From Ischnura elegans (taxonomy: Eukaryota > Arthropoda > Insecta > Odonata > Coenagrionidae), in assembly GCF_921293095.1 (NCBI RefSeq), contig NC_060246.1, positions 86,053,030-86,117,029 of the forward strand: a stretch of DNA of 64,000 nucleotides. The letters run 5' to 3'. The translations under genes were made by a program, and so were the position numbers. The stretch's first letter is position 1. Each line of letters starts with the position of its first letter. The notes beneath the pieces were generated by a model. That model had not been told where the DNA came from. It worked only from the letters and a program-made list of their open reading frames with translations, and did no database searches. This document shows positions 1-11,947 of the stretch, piece by piece.

Positions 1-2446
1 ACGACATAGCAGATAGTATATTATCCTTCTCCCAGAAAAATTAAAAAATTGTGCCAAATATCATCATGATCGTCGTAACAGTGTCGAAGTGTTCTCGGGT
101 ATACAAATATGCATTTTTACATCTCTGAGTTACATTGATCGTCTCATAAATACGCAAGATCTCTTGGAGCCATACATTCACAGTTGGCTAACTGTTTCGT
201 GGGAGTTTATGGAAATTTTAGGAATGCGATTAAAAAATTATGGAGTGAAAAACTTTCCACTGCCACAATTTTTCCGAAAAAATGGCATTGCGTTCATAAA
301 AACCGGCTTTAATTCATTTTTATTTCCGGGTAATTGAAAAATTGCGCGTTGTTATGCGAGCACAAATCCATTATTAATTTGGCCATATTACATCGCTTAT
401 GGAATGAAATAAATAACGCACGGAGCCTTTACTTTCACTGTGGAAAACACGAATATTAATTGTGAGATCCGTTGAATTTTTTAAACAGAAAATAGGATTT
501 TGAATCTATCGTGAGAAATGACGCGATTTTTTTACCGACCGTGGGAAATGAAAACTTGGAAGCACGGGGGCGTTTGGTGGAAGCGTGGAACTTAATACCA
601 AAGACTCTACCCTTCCCCAAGTCAGGAAAAATACCCTTTCCACTCTTCTTTTTGGTTCCTCAAAGGAACTGATGAACTAAGCTGACACGTATTGTATGCA
701 TGTATAGCCAGTGTATCGTCCACACTCCTCGTAACGAATCGTTGTTGAGTTAAAGCATGCACTTTAATTAGCCATCCTTGTTTCACACACATTAACGTAC
801 CGCGAATCTCAGTGCTTCATTGAAGACCGTTCCCTCCGAGACATCGAAAGTAGGGCAAGAATGCATGACAAAGCATTTGCCAGTCTGTCAGACACTCATA
901 TGCCTGACTCTAATCTCTTATCCATGATTAAATTTGTTGGATGCGCAACACAAAATTTATGTGTTGGTGGAGATACATCGCAAGGAACCGGTGGTATCTA
1001 GGCTCCCTGGTTTTTTCGAAAAGGCAAGGTTGTGCATCAACTAAAATGCTCGCTATAGAATTGGATAATTAACAGTTTGTCCCTCGCATTGAGTAAAGTA
1101 TTATCTTTTTTTTTCTTTCCGAGCATCTGTGCCCTGATTATAGAGGACGTCTTATCCTCAGAAGCGTCGCGACGTGTCGTCACCTCTGCAAGGTGCAGGC
1201 TGGTGGAGCCCCTTTAGTAGTCTCCTCGTGTTGCATGCCCTACCTCCCTACCAAACTCCTTGAGTTGAAATGGATTAACTAACGCTTAGAGGTCCTGATT
1301 CTAATTCTGATAGAAGTTTATATTTTTATCCTGAAAAACTGCTTTCAGACTAGCTAGCTGACAGTCGTTATTAATGGCTGGTATGGAGTACTTAATGCCT
1401 AATCTATGATAAAATCGCCTTTTTAGGTTTAGATCATTGTATAAAGAACACCTATACGTTGATTTAATCTTAGGTAATTATTATTATTGCAACCATAATT
1501 TTTCCTTTTCTTTACGTAGAACCCTAATGGTGAAAAAAGTATGCATCGAACCGGCTACAGTTAACGGTGACGTTTTTATCACAAAAATCCTCATTACTAG
1601 CGTCCGTACTTATAGTACGTATTTTCTGTCTGATAACTTAAGTGTAAAATATGTCGTCAGGTTTCGTGGACAATTTTGGCGGACTCGAGCAGTAAATAAT
1701 AATAATCGTAATTATAATTGTAAGCCACAAATATCTCTTCTTGTACGATGAGTCAACGAATCAGCTAGAGGTATCGAGATAGGTCGAGTTATCAGCCGAA
1801 AGCCCTTTGAAATGATCTATGGATTGACATCAACATCTACGAAGTACCGTGCAGGCCACCTCCTGGGTGTGTGGCACGGGGTGATTCCACACCAGGCATG
1901 CAGCACTCATTCTAGCCTTAACCAGAACCGCGCTCGCTTGCCAAGGAAATAGGGCAACGACACGCGGTTAGACCAGAAACTAGGAGAGTGCTAAAGAGAT
2001 GATCATTTTACCATGGAAATAAAACTATTAGTTAATGGGTAACGTAAGCCAACGCATCAAATTTCAGACAATAGGGTAGATTCCTTCATCAAAGAAAACG
2101 AAATGCATTGATTGCGATTCGTTACCCACCATTTGTGTATTCATAATATACAAATTATTTGGTTTTAGAAATACCTGTTTAGATGAATGACAATGGTCAA
2201 TTTTATCCTCATTTGAAAAAGGCCATATTGGCGCCCATGCAATGTCAATCCACGTGTCGTCACAGGGACCTAGTTTCTATAAGAGTAGATAGGAGTTTTA
2301 CATCGTTTGAAATTACCAATGCATGCATGAGGCACAGAGCTCAGGGAAACATGTCTTAATAATCACCTATTAAAACTGGCTAATGTCGGAAAGTTTTCTT
2401 CGTTCGATAAGGTATTAATAATCCTTATTTAAGCCAAGCGCTACCA
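1..2446. other. Intergenic, nothing recognised
   Basis: AT-rich, with scattered short ORFs on both strands and no splice-consistent coding signal, tRNA or complete element that I can support. Confidence 0.5.
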
Positions 2447-2475
2447 GCTAGCAGGGTACTCTGCTACCTGCTAGC
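2447..2475. repeat. Small hairpin GCTAGCAGG...CCTGCTAGC in a CpG-rich island
   Basis: Eleven-base arms with one bulge. The neighbouring 2480..2600 is CpG-rich and includes a perfect TGACGTCA (2551..2558). No gene start follows, so it is probably part of an unclassified repeat. Confidence 0.4.
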
Positions 2476-2794
2476 ATCCTGCGTCGTATCAGCGCTCAAA
2501 GCCTCGCCCCAAGGTCGCCTCACAGGGCGGCAGCGGGAACCAGAACGACGTGACGTCACACGGAGTTTTCCCGGCATTCATACTTACCCGTCGCGTTTTC
2601 GCGCGCTTGAAAATTTTCACTTTTCATTTAATCGCGAAAAATAGATATCGTCATTTAAAAATCTAAAAGCGTGAAATACGTACTCCAGGAGTTCGATTTA
2701 GGCAATAAAAAAATATGAAACCACCCTATTGCCACGTTAAAAAATGTGGAGGGACATTTGCCGGAATTCTTGTAACTCTTCTCCATTTAAAACC

Positions 2795-2990
2795 GGCCGG
2801 CCCCTGTGGGCGGGTTAGAGATCTCGCATGCCAAGCGTAAGGTCGCAGGTTCGAGTATCGCCCAGGAAAATTACTCATAACCAGCGTATGGATGTTTATG
2901 GTCGTTCATTGTTATTTATTGTAGCCCTCCAATATGGAGGCCAAATAGTGCTGTCATCGGGGCGACGAATAAAAATAAATAAATAAAAAC
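2795..2990 (+). repeat. tRNA-derived SINE
   Basis: A B-box, GGTTCGAGTATC (2848..2859), is preceded by a tRNA-like head. The body carries CCAATATGGAGGCCAAATAG and it ends in an AATAAATAAATAAA tail followed by CCCAGCCTCGTCGAA. Shares body and tail with the copy at 32748. Confidence 0.65.
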
Positions 2991-3544
2991 CCAGCCTCGT
3001 CGAAGATTTAGACATCTTGCCAAATCGTACACATCTGACGTAAAATGGATGACTGCGAGACACATACCTTACCCGTTCCCATCCCACTGAAATAGCCTTC
3101 AAGACGAGTCACAATTGTTATTTTGGGTCCTTGCTGGCTATTGTTATTTTACCTGTCGCACCCTAAGTGCATGGTAATAAATCATTTCGAATTCAAAGGG
3201 ACGCGATTGGTGTGAAAAACGTCTCTCCATTCATTCGCATTCTGTCGCGATGGAAGGAAGTGGTCGTGCATCGTGCGGTAGGTGACTCAGTGACGCGGGG
3301 GGTTTTCCTAGCGACGGTCGTGGAGAGGACAATGCGTGAACAATTTATTCCGCGATCTCTCCGTGGACATTATTCGTCTCCTTGCCATCCGGGTCAATCA
3401 AATTCTTTTCACGGGCCGGGTGAAAGATTTGCGTCGCGGGAGTAAGCGGCGGTGTCCATTCACTTGTTTTCTTCGTTGGCCCCGGGCATCCGTCACATCT
3501 GTCCTTCACTCGCTCGCCTCGCCACACCAGTCGGCTTATATCTT

Positions 3545-3640
3545 CAGAACGGGATGCATTTGGCTTCGGTGGATATCTCGGTGCCTTCCTGCCACTGGGG
3601 TCGAAGTACGAGGCTTAGCAATGGTAGTGTTTCAAACGAA
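3545..3640 (+). repeat. Shared repeat block, copy 1
   Basis: ACGGGATGCATTTGGCTTCG, GTGGATATCTCGGTGCCTTC and GGTAGTG correspond to 4752..4830 (ACGGGATGAATTTGGTGTCG, GTGGATATCTCTACGCCTTC). CpG-rich; unclassified. Confidence 0.5.
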
Positions 3641-4029
3641 ATATTAAGATCCTTTCTGATGTATAATGCTTGACATGTTTTTCTCCTTTTTGATAAATAT
3701 TAGTTTTTTTTCTATTTAACTTTAATGCCGATCTATGCTAAAAGACTTGGCTATTTTCCCCATATTAATTTTTTTGGTTTATATCCATAATTATAGACGG
3801 GCACACATGTTGGAAGTTTAAAATCCCCTATATGCTACATCCATTTTAATGACCGTGATGGCTGAAATGGTTAAGTGTTACATGCTTTTTTAATTGAATA
3901 AAAACAATTTCCCTCCATCGACGCGATTATTCTCTGCAAAAGGAGATGAATATGGCTTTTCAGGGGCGCATAAATCGGGCTTTCAGGGAGCCCAAGATCT
4001 CCTAAAATTGGGAAATTTTTTAACGCTCA

Positions 4030-4160
4030 AGTTGTCTACCTCTGTCTTAAAGAAAGTGAAATGGTCGGAGAGGAAGAGGAACGAGGAAGCTTTAGAGATG
4101 ATGAGCGGGGAGATGAAACTTCGAAATGAGATACAGAGGAGACAGAGGGATTGCATGTAG
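4030..4160 (+). pseudogene. LINE reverse-transcriptase C-terminal fragment
   Basis: The frame ending TAG at 4158 reads VLKKVKWSERKRNEEALEMM...LRNEIQRRQRDCM, the linker after the reverse-transcriptase domain seen in many arthropod LINEs (WxxRxxNEEVL...I..RQR.W.GH). It is truncated at both ends. Confidence 0.5.
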
Positions 4161-4744
4161 CGAATAATAAGCAGGGGATGACAAAAACTGCGTTAACCGC
4201 GAATTTGAAGTACACAGGGAAGGTGAAGGAAGATAATATGATTTATTGGTAGTATGAAATAAGGTGTAACTGTGACCGGGAGAGGGAAGTTGAATTCGGT
4301 GAGGCGATTGAAATGGCAGAGCGATTAGTAAAATGCTCCATGTAAACCTACCTTAATCGGTGGAATACCTTTAATTATTATAAAACTGTCTACCACACTC
4401 CTTAAATCTGTTGTCGTACTTCCTATGCTTCTACTTGTACTACCCTGCTTCCTTAATTTGCTTGTTATCACATTTAAGGACATAATATCTAATCTGGAAT
4501 AAAAATCATCAATCTCATAATGTATATTATATAAATAATAAACATTATGAGGATTCCTTATTTAAAATTACCAAAACTAACCTTAAAAGGATATTGACTC
4601 CCCTCCATCGTAAATATAATATGTGCACGCTACTGTGATTTTGAAGATTCTTTCTAAAAGCTGTTTGAGTTAAACATGCAGCCAAGTTTGTTCTCGAAGA
4701 AAAACAGCGCTACTTTTACCGACAAGGCTCCGTGTATCTCTTGA

Positions 4745-4835
4745 GAGTTTGACGGGATGAATTTGGTGTCGGTGGATATCTCTACGCCTTCTCGAAGTCA
4801 GGATCGAGTTTGAAGGGTGGTAGTGGTGACGCAAA
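4745..4835 (+). repeat. Shared repeat block, copy 2
   Basis: Diverged partner of 3545..3640, in the same orientation about 1.2 kb downstream. Confidence 0.5.
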
Positions 4836-4939
4836 GAAAGATCCCCGATCTTTTGATCATAGAAAGTTAATTATATTACAGCTGGTTGTGATAATGGACT
4901 TAAAATCATTTTGATTCATTACTAAAATGCAAATGGCAG

Positions 4940-5205
4940 CAAGGGCGGATCCAGGATTTTTTCTGGGGGGATAAGAGTCTGACAGGAAAACTGACTTCTA
5001 ATTTTTGGGATTAAAAACAAAATACAACAATTACTGTACGAAATATTCTCTTTATTTTAATATCAAATTAATTTATCAATATGAAATTAAATGAATGAGG
5101 CTGCGCAATACACAAAACTAAATGAACGTAATGATAACCACATTAAAAATCCTTTGTATTTTTTAAGCGTCTCGGGAGAGGGGGGGGGGGGGGGAAATGC
5201 CTATG
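4940..5205 (+). mobile_element. hAT-type MITE, family 2, copy A
   Basis: Starts CAAGGGCGGATCCAGG, followed by a T run and G run, and ends ...GGAAATGCCTATG. The flanks aatggcag and aatggtaa match at 6 of 8 positions. It shares its left end with the element at 14154. It contains a long G run near 5180. Confidence 0.6.
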
Positions 5206-5418
5206 AATGGTAATGACGTGACTTTTCGGAGTAATCCGAATGGGCTTAAAAACCTAAACCTGAGCTAAAACGGCTTTTAGATCGATGCATTAATAATATC
5301 AGTTCGATCGAAGGAATAAGTCCTATTTTCTTAGCAATATCATTATTAAAGTATTCCACCCGTTAGGATAGGTTTCCATGGAGTACTTAACAAGCATTCT
5401 GGCAGCCTCCCCTTCCCT

Positions 5419-5466
5419 TTAATAATGAAAAACACTTTGTACTTTCAAAGTGTTTTTCATTATTAA
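5419..5466. repeat. Perfect 21-bp-arm hairpin
   Basis: AATAATGAAAAACACTTTG is mirrored exactly by CAAAGTGTTTTTCATTATT around the 6-nt loop tacttt. It lies at the 3' end of the minus-strand LINE fragment and may be part of that element's tail. Confidence 0.85.
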
Positions 5467-5757
5467 TATGGAGCCCTTCCACCACGTAAATGCTTCAAGT
5501 TTCGATTTAATCCTCTTCCCTTCCTTGACATTCCTCTTCAATTCACAGTAAGGCCTACTCCCTTTCATTCTATCTAAATATCCTATTCTCTTCCTTCCTT
5601 TCCCTCGTCTACCTAACATTATTCCCTCTAATAACGTTTTCAAAATCTCCTCCCCGCTAAGCACTCGCTCTATTCATACCTTTTGTCTCTTCCGTATCTC
5701 ATCTAGAAGTTGCCCCTCCTCACCCACCATGTCCAGCACTTCGTCGTTGTCTTAGCA
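5419..5757 (-). pseudogene. LINE reverse-transcriptase C-terminal fragment (minus strand)
   Basis: Read on the minus strand: DEVLDMVGEEGQLLDEIRKR, then a stop where a Trp is usual, then ERVLSGEEILKTLLEGIMLG and RRGKGRKRIGYLDRMKGSRP. This is the typical NEEVL...RQR.W.GHVLRG..LLKT..EGR..GKR.RGR.R...LD end of an arthropod LINE ORF2. It is broken by a stop near 5685. Confidence 0.65.
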
Positions 5758-5759
5758 AT

Positions 5760-7312
5760 AATCATTAGTAAAATATTTTTTTAACTATTCGTATAATATC
5801 ATTAAAATTTTATTTTGTATTGAAGGTTATACGAATAAACAATGCCTAAAAGTGCCCGTGGCCATGGTAGATGATTCCTTTCCAAAAACCCTCAGAATAT
5901 TTTTCTGACTTGCCATTAAAAATTACTGGATTTCGTTGCAGTTACATTTTAAAATGCTTTATCAGTGACTAGTGACAACTAATTTAAAAAAAAGAAGTTG
6001 CTAGGTCAAGTATGATTACAGTTAGTTTTTGTAAAACCTTTTAAGAATTTATAGAGATTGACGAAAGAGCATTAATTGAATGATGCTTCTTCAGTTACAA
6101 TTTCAATATACTGTATCCATCATCAACACTTAATTAATACAAGGTACTTGAGGATTTTCTCTTGTGAAGCAAATGCAGAGCTAATGTGGATAACCCTATG
6201 CCCTTTCTAGAGGCGCTATTGGTCATGGCTCGATAGTTCAGTATTTTAAGCAAAGCAACGATTATTATAAGGGCAAAATCAGTAGATTAAAAGGACTAGT
6301 CACATTTTATAAAATAAAACGGTTACAAGTAAAAAAACACGCAAAATTTAATCGCTATCGGTGAATCATTTACTTTTATTCTACTACTCCCCGACCCTAC
6401 CATACAACAGTGATTTCGAAATTCGTAATCGGACGTGTCAATTGCCAAGCGTACTCTCGGGCTGTCTCAGGGACGAGCCAGGTCGCGTATTCGAGGGGAT
6501 ATGCATGGCGCGTGCACCTTCCTCCCAGATACGTGATGGTGCATCCCAAGAAGGTGGTCCGGAAGGGGTTTCGTGCCGTTGGGGACTCGTTTTTGACTCT
6601 CTTTGACAATGCTCCGGTTCCTCGCTTTCCCTGCCTTCCCTTTCTCATTGCTACACCAACGATGCCTGCGGAGAAACAGCCTGCCCTAAGGGAAGCACGT
6701 ATCAAGAAAGCAACTTAAAATTATGACACGAATTGTCTCAGTTATAATTTTTTCCACGAGAGGGCATTGTGCCGATTTGGAAATCTCTTCTCCTGCTAGC
6801 CAAAAGGGACTTCTCCGGGATGAAGGTGAAAAATCCCCAAGGGGTTGAGGTTAAAGAAAATGCAGGTGTTTTTCTTATTGCCTACAGCAACAGTAGGCAC
6901 GTAGCCGTGGGGTGGTGTCTTCAGCCCAACCAGAAATGTTATTACTTGTGGCTTCTAACTACCCTCAATGCGTCTGAAGTTCTTCATTTTCCGGAACGCA
7001 CTTTCCTTAACTTATTTTAGAATTGAATTATTAGTCTGTTTTTTTACAAGTTATTATTTACATTTTATTGCAATTTTTTGTTTTGGTTACGAATGTATAA
7101 ATTAGAATTTTTGGGGCAACAAAATTTGATAAAAATGATATTTGACTATTATGTCTTTTGTTAACCAGAGGCGGGACGCCGCGGCGTTCCGGCACCATAA
7201 GATCGTGATCTAGAATCATGTTTTACCCTGTCCCTTGCGGAAAAATATTACGTGGTATTTGTCAGGACCCCTCCCCCTCGTGTGATTAGGTGAGAATGGG
7301 CTTGACCCGCCT
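5760..7312. other. Intergenic; CpG-rich patch at 6400..6700
   Basis: Mostly AT-rich. The patch 6397..6718 is open in three frames on both strands, which reflects GC-rich composition and not coding. A short GCCGCGGC palindrome lies near 7178. Confidence 0.4.
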
Positions 7313-7880
7313 CACAGTGGGCGGAAATCGGAAAAAGCCGGACAAAATTACAAAATGGCTTTTTTTGAGTTATAAACTTGAAACTTCGCAGGTATACTCA
7401 AAAATGATTGAAGTTTATTGATATGTACTTCATTTGACATAGATCGTACCCGTTACTGAGATACGGAGGCTCAAACGTGAGCAAATTTCCATAAAAACGC
7501 CCGTCTTCAATTTTCTCTGAAAATCTTCCAAAGTAAGTGAATGGTGAAGTTATAGGTGGATTCTTGCCGAATAAAAAACCACATAATCTGTTAGCATGGT
7601 GTTTTTTCTTTAATTTTCCGTAATCTTAAAGAATACAGCCCATAAATTCTTACCGTGCAGTAACAAAATGGCGGATACTGTTTTTCGACGAAGTTTTACA
7701 TTTAGGTAGAGTTTCAAATAGGTTTTCGGCAAGGTCGCGCAGAGTAACTTATATGAGAGCATTTTTTGAAGATTTCTTGAGGTCTTTATGCAGTTTTCTT
7801 TGAAATAAATTTGCGTCGCCGGAAATTACATTGATTTTTCGATCGCGCGGCAGGGTTCTTCTCCGCGCGTCGGGAGTTGG
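7313..7880 (+). repeat. AT-rich repeat with CACAGTGGGC start, copy 1
   Basis: Starts CACAGTGGGCGGAAATCGG with GGACAAAATTACAAAATGGC, and includes ACAAAATGGCGGA at 7663 and a CpG-rich end (GATTTTTCGATCGCGCGGC). Parallel blocks occur in the same order at 8607..9180. Confidence 0.65.
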
Positions 7881-8544
7881 ATTAGCCGCGCCGCGGTAAG
7901 GTTATTGAAGCTGTATGGGTTTTAACGCTCAACATTCACCGTTTTTATGTTTTGCTTCAAGACACCGATTCTCAAATGGTCTATGGTGAAGACAGTGGAG
8001 GTTTTTCATGCGATGTACTTGCACGTTTCATCGAAGTTCATTTCGTTATCTTTGGATACGATCGAAGACCATGCTTCTATTAAAAGCGTTCAAACCTCGA
8101 CAAAGTGAGTTGTTTTCCTGGGACTCATACAAAAAGACCTACCAGAAAGATACCAGCTGAAACCCTTATACCTTCTTCAATCACCGATCCCTGACCCTCA
8201 GGATTCTAATTTCGAAAACGGTCGTTTTATGACACCCTGGAGTGGAGCCCTTGGCCGTCTTAACGGAGGTATTTCCATGGGAACGAAAAAATGAACGATT
8301 TTTGTGTCGCTTCAAAAATTGGCTCGCTGAATCCATAACATGTCCGGAATATGCTTTGCATTACTTTCTCAATACTTCTACGGGAGTTGGTATTTTTGTA
8401 AAAATCTATTTCTTTCAAATTTATTGAATAAATACTATTCCACATTTAGCTTTACGTTACAAAATTCATACGTACCGACGGATCAATATTGACATAAATG
8501 GCGTGAATTAATTATTTTGCGACAACGTTGCGCTTGATAAAGGA

Positions 8545-8606
8545 AACTTACCCATGCGGGACTCGAACCCGACACTTCTTTGACAGGCGAGCATTTTACC
8601 CCGCCG
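8545..8606 (-). repeat. tRNA-like SINE head (minus strand)
   Basis: Reverse complement reads GGGGTAAAATGCTCGCCTGTC, then GTGTCGGGTTCGAGTCCCGC, with a perfect B-box and an anticodon-arm-like GCCTGTCA. It lacks a proper acceptor stem, so it is a SINE piece and not a tRNA gene. It abuts the repeat copy starting at 8607. Confidence 0.5.
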
Positions 8607-9180
8607 CACAGTGGGCTGAAATCGAAAAAAGCTGGACAAAACCTCGAAAATGGTTTTTTTGAGTATGGAAGTTGAAACTTTGCACAGTTGTTGCCAACAC
8701 ATTAGTGCATTTTTTGACGAAAAATATTTTTCTTAGACTAATTTTTTATATAAAATACATAGCCTCAAAGTTGAACAAATTTGGCGCAAATTGCCCGATT
8801 TGAATTTTTTTCGAAATTCAGCAAGTATAAACTAATGTCACACCTTTAGTATTAATTCAATAGCAACAACAATTAATAAAATTGTTAAACGGTTTGTTAT
8901 CATCGATTACCATCAACTTTCACGACTTAGTTGTTGTATTTGTGACCAATACGATACAAAATGGCGGACCCTGTTTTTCGTCGAATTTTTGTGTTTATGT
9001 AGGATTTTAAAAAAAGGATCACCGAGTTACCTCGAGATATTTGCACCACATATACAACAAAGTATATAGATTATGATAATCGGAAGTACAGCTGCGACCA
9101 CCTGCGACGCCGAAATTAAGATCGATTTTTCGAACGTGCGGCACCGCCCGGAGCTGGCTGCTGGCCACGGGAATTGCCGT
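8607..9180 (+). repeat. AT-rich repeat, copy 2
   Basis: CACAGTGGGCTGAAATCG, ACAAAATGGCGGA at 8956, ACCGAGTTACCTCGAGATAT, then GATTTTTCGAACGTGCGGC. Same block order as copy 1, at roughly 60-70% identity by eye. Confidence 0.65.
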
Positions 9181-9289
9181 ACTCGACGGATGTTGGATAG
9201 TGAATCATTTTAAGCAAATTTATTGAATAAAAGCTATGATATATTATTACTACATTTATTTTCCTTATGTTGTAACCTGTTTTCTTTAC

Positions 9290-9545
9290 TGTCTTGTAAT
9301 ATTTATCGTCGATGCAGTACAAAATGGCGGACGCTAATTTCAGTAACATTTTTGCCCGTGTGTGGCTGTATAAAAAGGAGGACACCGAGTTGCTCTCAGA
9401 TATTTACATCGCAATTGCATCAAGCCTTTTAGAGTCTCCATCCACGGAAATAATCTGCGACCGTTAGCAACAAACTAAATAAAATCGATGTTTTTACCGT
9501 GCCGTGCAGTCCGCGGCTGCTCCCTGGGTTTAGGGAATGTCGTGA
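9290..9545 (+). repeat. AT-rich repeat, partial copy 3
   Basis: Only the second half: ACAAAATGGCGGA at 9319, ACCGAGTTGCTCTCAGATAT, AAATCGATGTTTTTACCGTG then CCGTGCAGTCCGCGGC, parallel to the second halves of copies 1 and 2. Confidence 0.55.
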
Positions 9546-10916
9546 CGAAGCGTACATCATAAAGCGCTATGAAGTCTTTGCTGTGGATATGTTTTATTCC
9601 AACATAATTATAACTATTTCATTTCAAGTTGGTTTGTTGTCACTTTAGGTAAATTAATTCATTCCTCTATCCATTTTTACTGACTAGTGACTATTTACCA
9701 AATTCCCGAATGCAAACTTGCTGACTTAAAACTCTGACAACTCCGCTCGTGCATTTTACCCCTTGGATGGGTAAAACGTCTCTATTATCCTGCTTCTTAC
9801 CTCAAAGACAAAATAGATTTTACAACTAGCCGACCAGCCTGCAGCTGGTTGGTATTTGCCCGTCCACCTCATGCGGTAGTCGCGAAAAGGGTCTTTTTAT
9901 GACCCCACGTTGCTCGTGTGCGGTCCCTTTTACCTTTTTTCGGAAATTCCGTTTCCAGAAAGAAATGCATATATGAATTTAGGTTTGAATAAACAGTGAA
10001 AGAGGTTAGTTTTGCTGTGGTTATTTTGAATGCACTCGGATACACGCGCTTTGGATATTGAGTACTCCGGGGAATCTCATCGGTTTTCTGCTTTAACTGC
10101 ATTGGCGGTGTAAATCACTCATTCACCAGGCATCTATCATCCAAACTGGTAAGAGATTTTCTTTTGTAGTTATTTAACCCTATTAATAATATCTTGCCTA
10201 TTTTTTAAGCGTCTGGGGTGGTGCAAGTGCCCCCTTGCCCCTAAATGGTGAACCACGTGCCCCTAAATGCTCCCCTATGGTGAACGAGACGAGCTACGAA
10301 AAAAAGGACTCCTCAATAAATTGGTGGCAAGTCTGTAGTTTTCTCAAGTTTTTTCTTATAGATCCTTTAGTAGTCAGTCGCTTAGTTTATCCTTTGTTGC
10401 AGGCCTCACCCGTCCCATTAAGCTGATTTTCTCCCGGAGAGTCAGCGTTGCGTAGCATAAAAGTTCAACTGTTTCGCATAAATGTAACCACGATATCCGC
10501 AGTCATCAAAATGTTTCAGTGGTTAGCCAAATGACCAGTGCTTAACGATGTCTCCACCCATGGGCCATTCTAGCACGGATAATCTTTTGGCGGGTATAGG
10601 TGTAGGGAATCTTTTCATGGGAATTTTGCGATTCAGAACGCGTCAATTTTTATTCGATACGCAAGGCGAGATGTGAAGTGAAAGTTTTCGCTAATTGGAT
10701 TTTTAAGACTTCGTTTCAAATGGCTTTTGTTGCGCCGATCAAGTGGACTATCGGGGACGCTGTTGAGGAGAACCCATTGAAGCAAGCTGCTCGGGGAAGA
10801 AAATACCAAAGCAAGAATCGGTGTTGCAATCCTTAAAGCCCGCGGGAGTGCATCGGCTTCTGCTCAGATTTCGGTGATACAGAGGTTGAAAGAAACGGCG
10901 ATGTAGATATGTAAGG
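9546..10916. other. Intergenic; partial MITE end near 10206
   Basis: TTTTTTAAGCGTCTGGGGTG followed by CCCCTTGCCCCTAAATGG near 10203..10250 resembles the right end of the family 2 MITE (TTTTAAGCGTCTCGGG at 5161). Otherwise nothing recognisable. Confidence 0.4.
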
Positions 10917-11207
10917 CAAGGGCGCACCCAGGATCAAAACTAGAGGGAGGCAAGCGGTGGTCGTTCACGTTTTAACACAGAAAAGGTTAAGGAAACCATT
11001 ATTTTTTTAAATGTATCAGCGCTTTATAATTTTTTAAAAATTATTTGCTCGAAAAATATTTTTATTTTAAATACATGTTTTATAATAATATCACTTTTCT
11101 TGGATTTAAAGAAAATTTGATCAAAACTTTCGTTTTACACTAAATTTACTTTTGCTTCTGGGGGGGGGGGGGCTACCCCCTTATGCCCCCCGTTGGGTAC
11201 GCCCACG
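10917..11207 (+). mobile_element. hAT-type MITE, family 3, copy A
   Basis: CAAGGGCGCACCCAGGATC...GGGTACGCCCACG, 291 bp, flanked by atgtaagg and gtgtaagg (7 of 8). The interior is AT-rich, with a run of about 12 G at 11161. Homologous to the element at 18156. Confidence 0.75.
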
Positions 11208-11675
11208 GTGTAAGGCAAGGTATTTGGTAGATGATGTTCGAGGAAGAGCTTCTACAGCAGTAAATATTGGATAACAGCTAACTATGTCTATTTTATTGGA
11301 ACCCTTGATCGATGATGTATTTGCCTAACTAGTTTCACAAACACTATGATACTGTATAAGATTATTAGCGTTACAAAGATATGACCAATTAATAAAGATA
11401 TTAGCGCCATGACGGAAAGGTGGGGAAAAAAGCTTTATAATGGATGGAATGTAGAAAGAAACCCGGCGTCGACTTTAGGTCGTTATTTAAGATAGGCACC
11501 AATGAGATCTTGGCTTAACGTCTTTAGCATCTGATGGACCGGGGAATGTACTTCAAATTCCCTCAATACTGCACCACTAGTGGTAATTGGGCATCCCCTA
11601 AACACTCCGCCCATTTCCGGGCTTTCAACCTGATTTATCGGAATGAGAAGCTAAAACTCCAGCCACCGTACCAAC

Positions 11676-11947
11676 CAGGGGCGCAGCTAGGAATTAAGGC
11701 TGGGGGGGGTTTAGATGTGGGGGTGTGGAATATCCACCAGGATAAGCGGTAGGTGCGGGATTAATAACTTGCGGAATTTTAAGATAAATGGTTCAAAAAT
11801 GGTGAGTTTTACGGCTTTGTGAGGGATATATTATTAATCCTTACACTATTCCATTAGCAATATCAATCCAATTACGTAAAATGTATTAAACTTAAAAATT
11901 TCTCTGAGCTCTGGGGGAGGTTTTATCCCCCCCTCGCTGCGCCACGA
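11676..11947 (+). mobile_element. hAT-type MITE, family 1, copy A
   Basis: Begins CAGGGGCGCAGCTAGG and ends with a degraded CTCGCTGCGCCACtg end. It is flanked by gtaccaac and gtaccagc (7 of 8), an 8-bp target duplication. The 272-bp interior is shared with the copies at 15886 and 22149. No coding capacity. Confidence 0.85.

Noticed and set aside
6397-6718. Three overlapping ORFs on both strands
   Set aside because: Simultaneous openness on both strands indicates composition rather than coding; no domain in any frame.
8545-8606. Possible tRNA gene (minus strand)
   Set aside because: The T-arm and part of the anticodon arm are present, but no acceptor stem closes and the spacing is wrong; called a SINE head.
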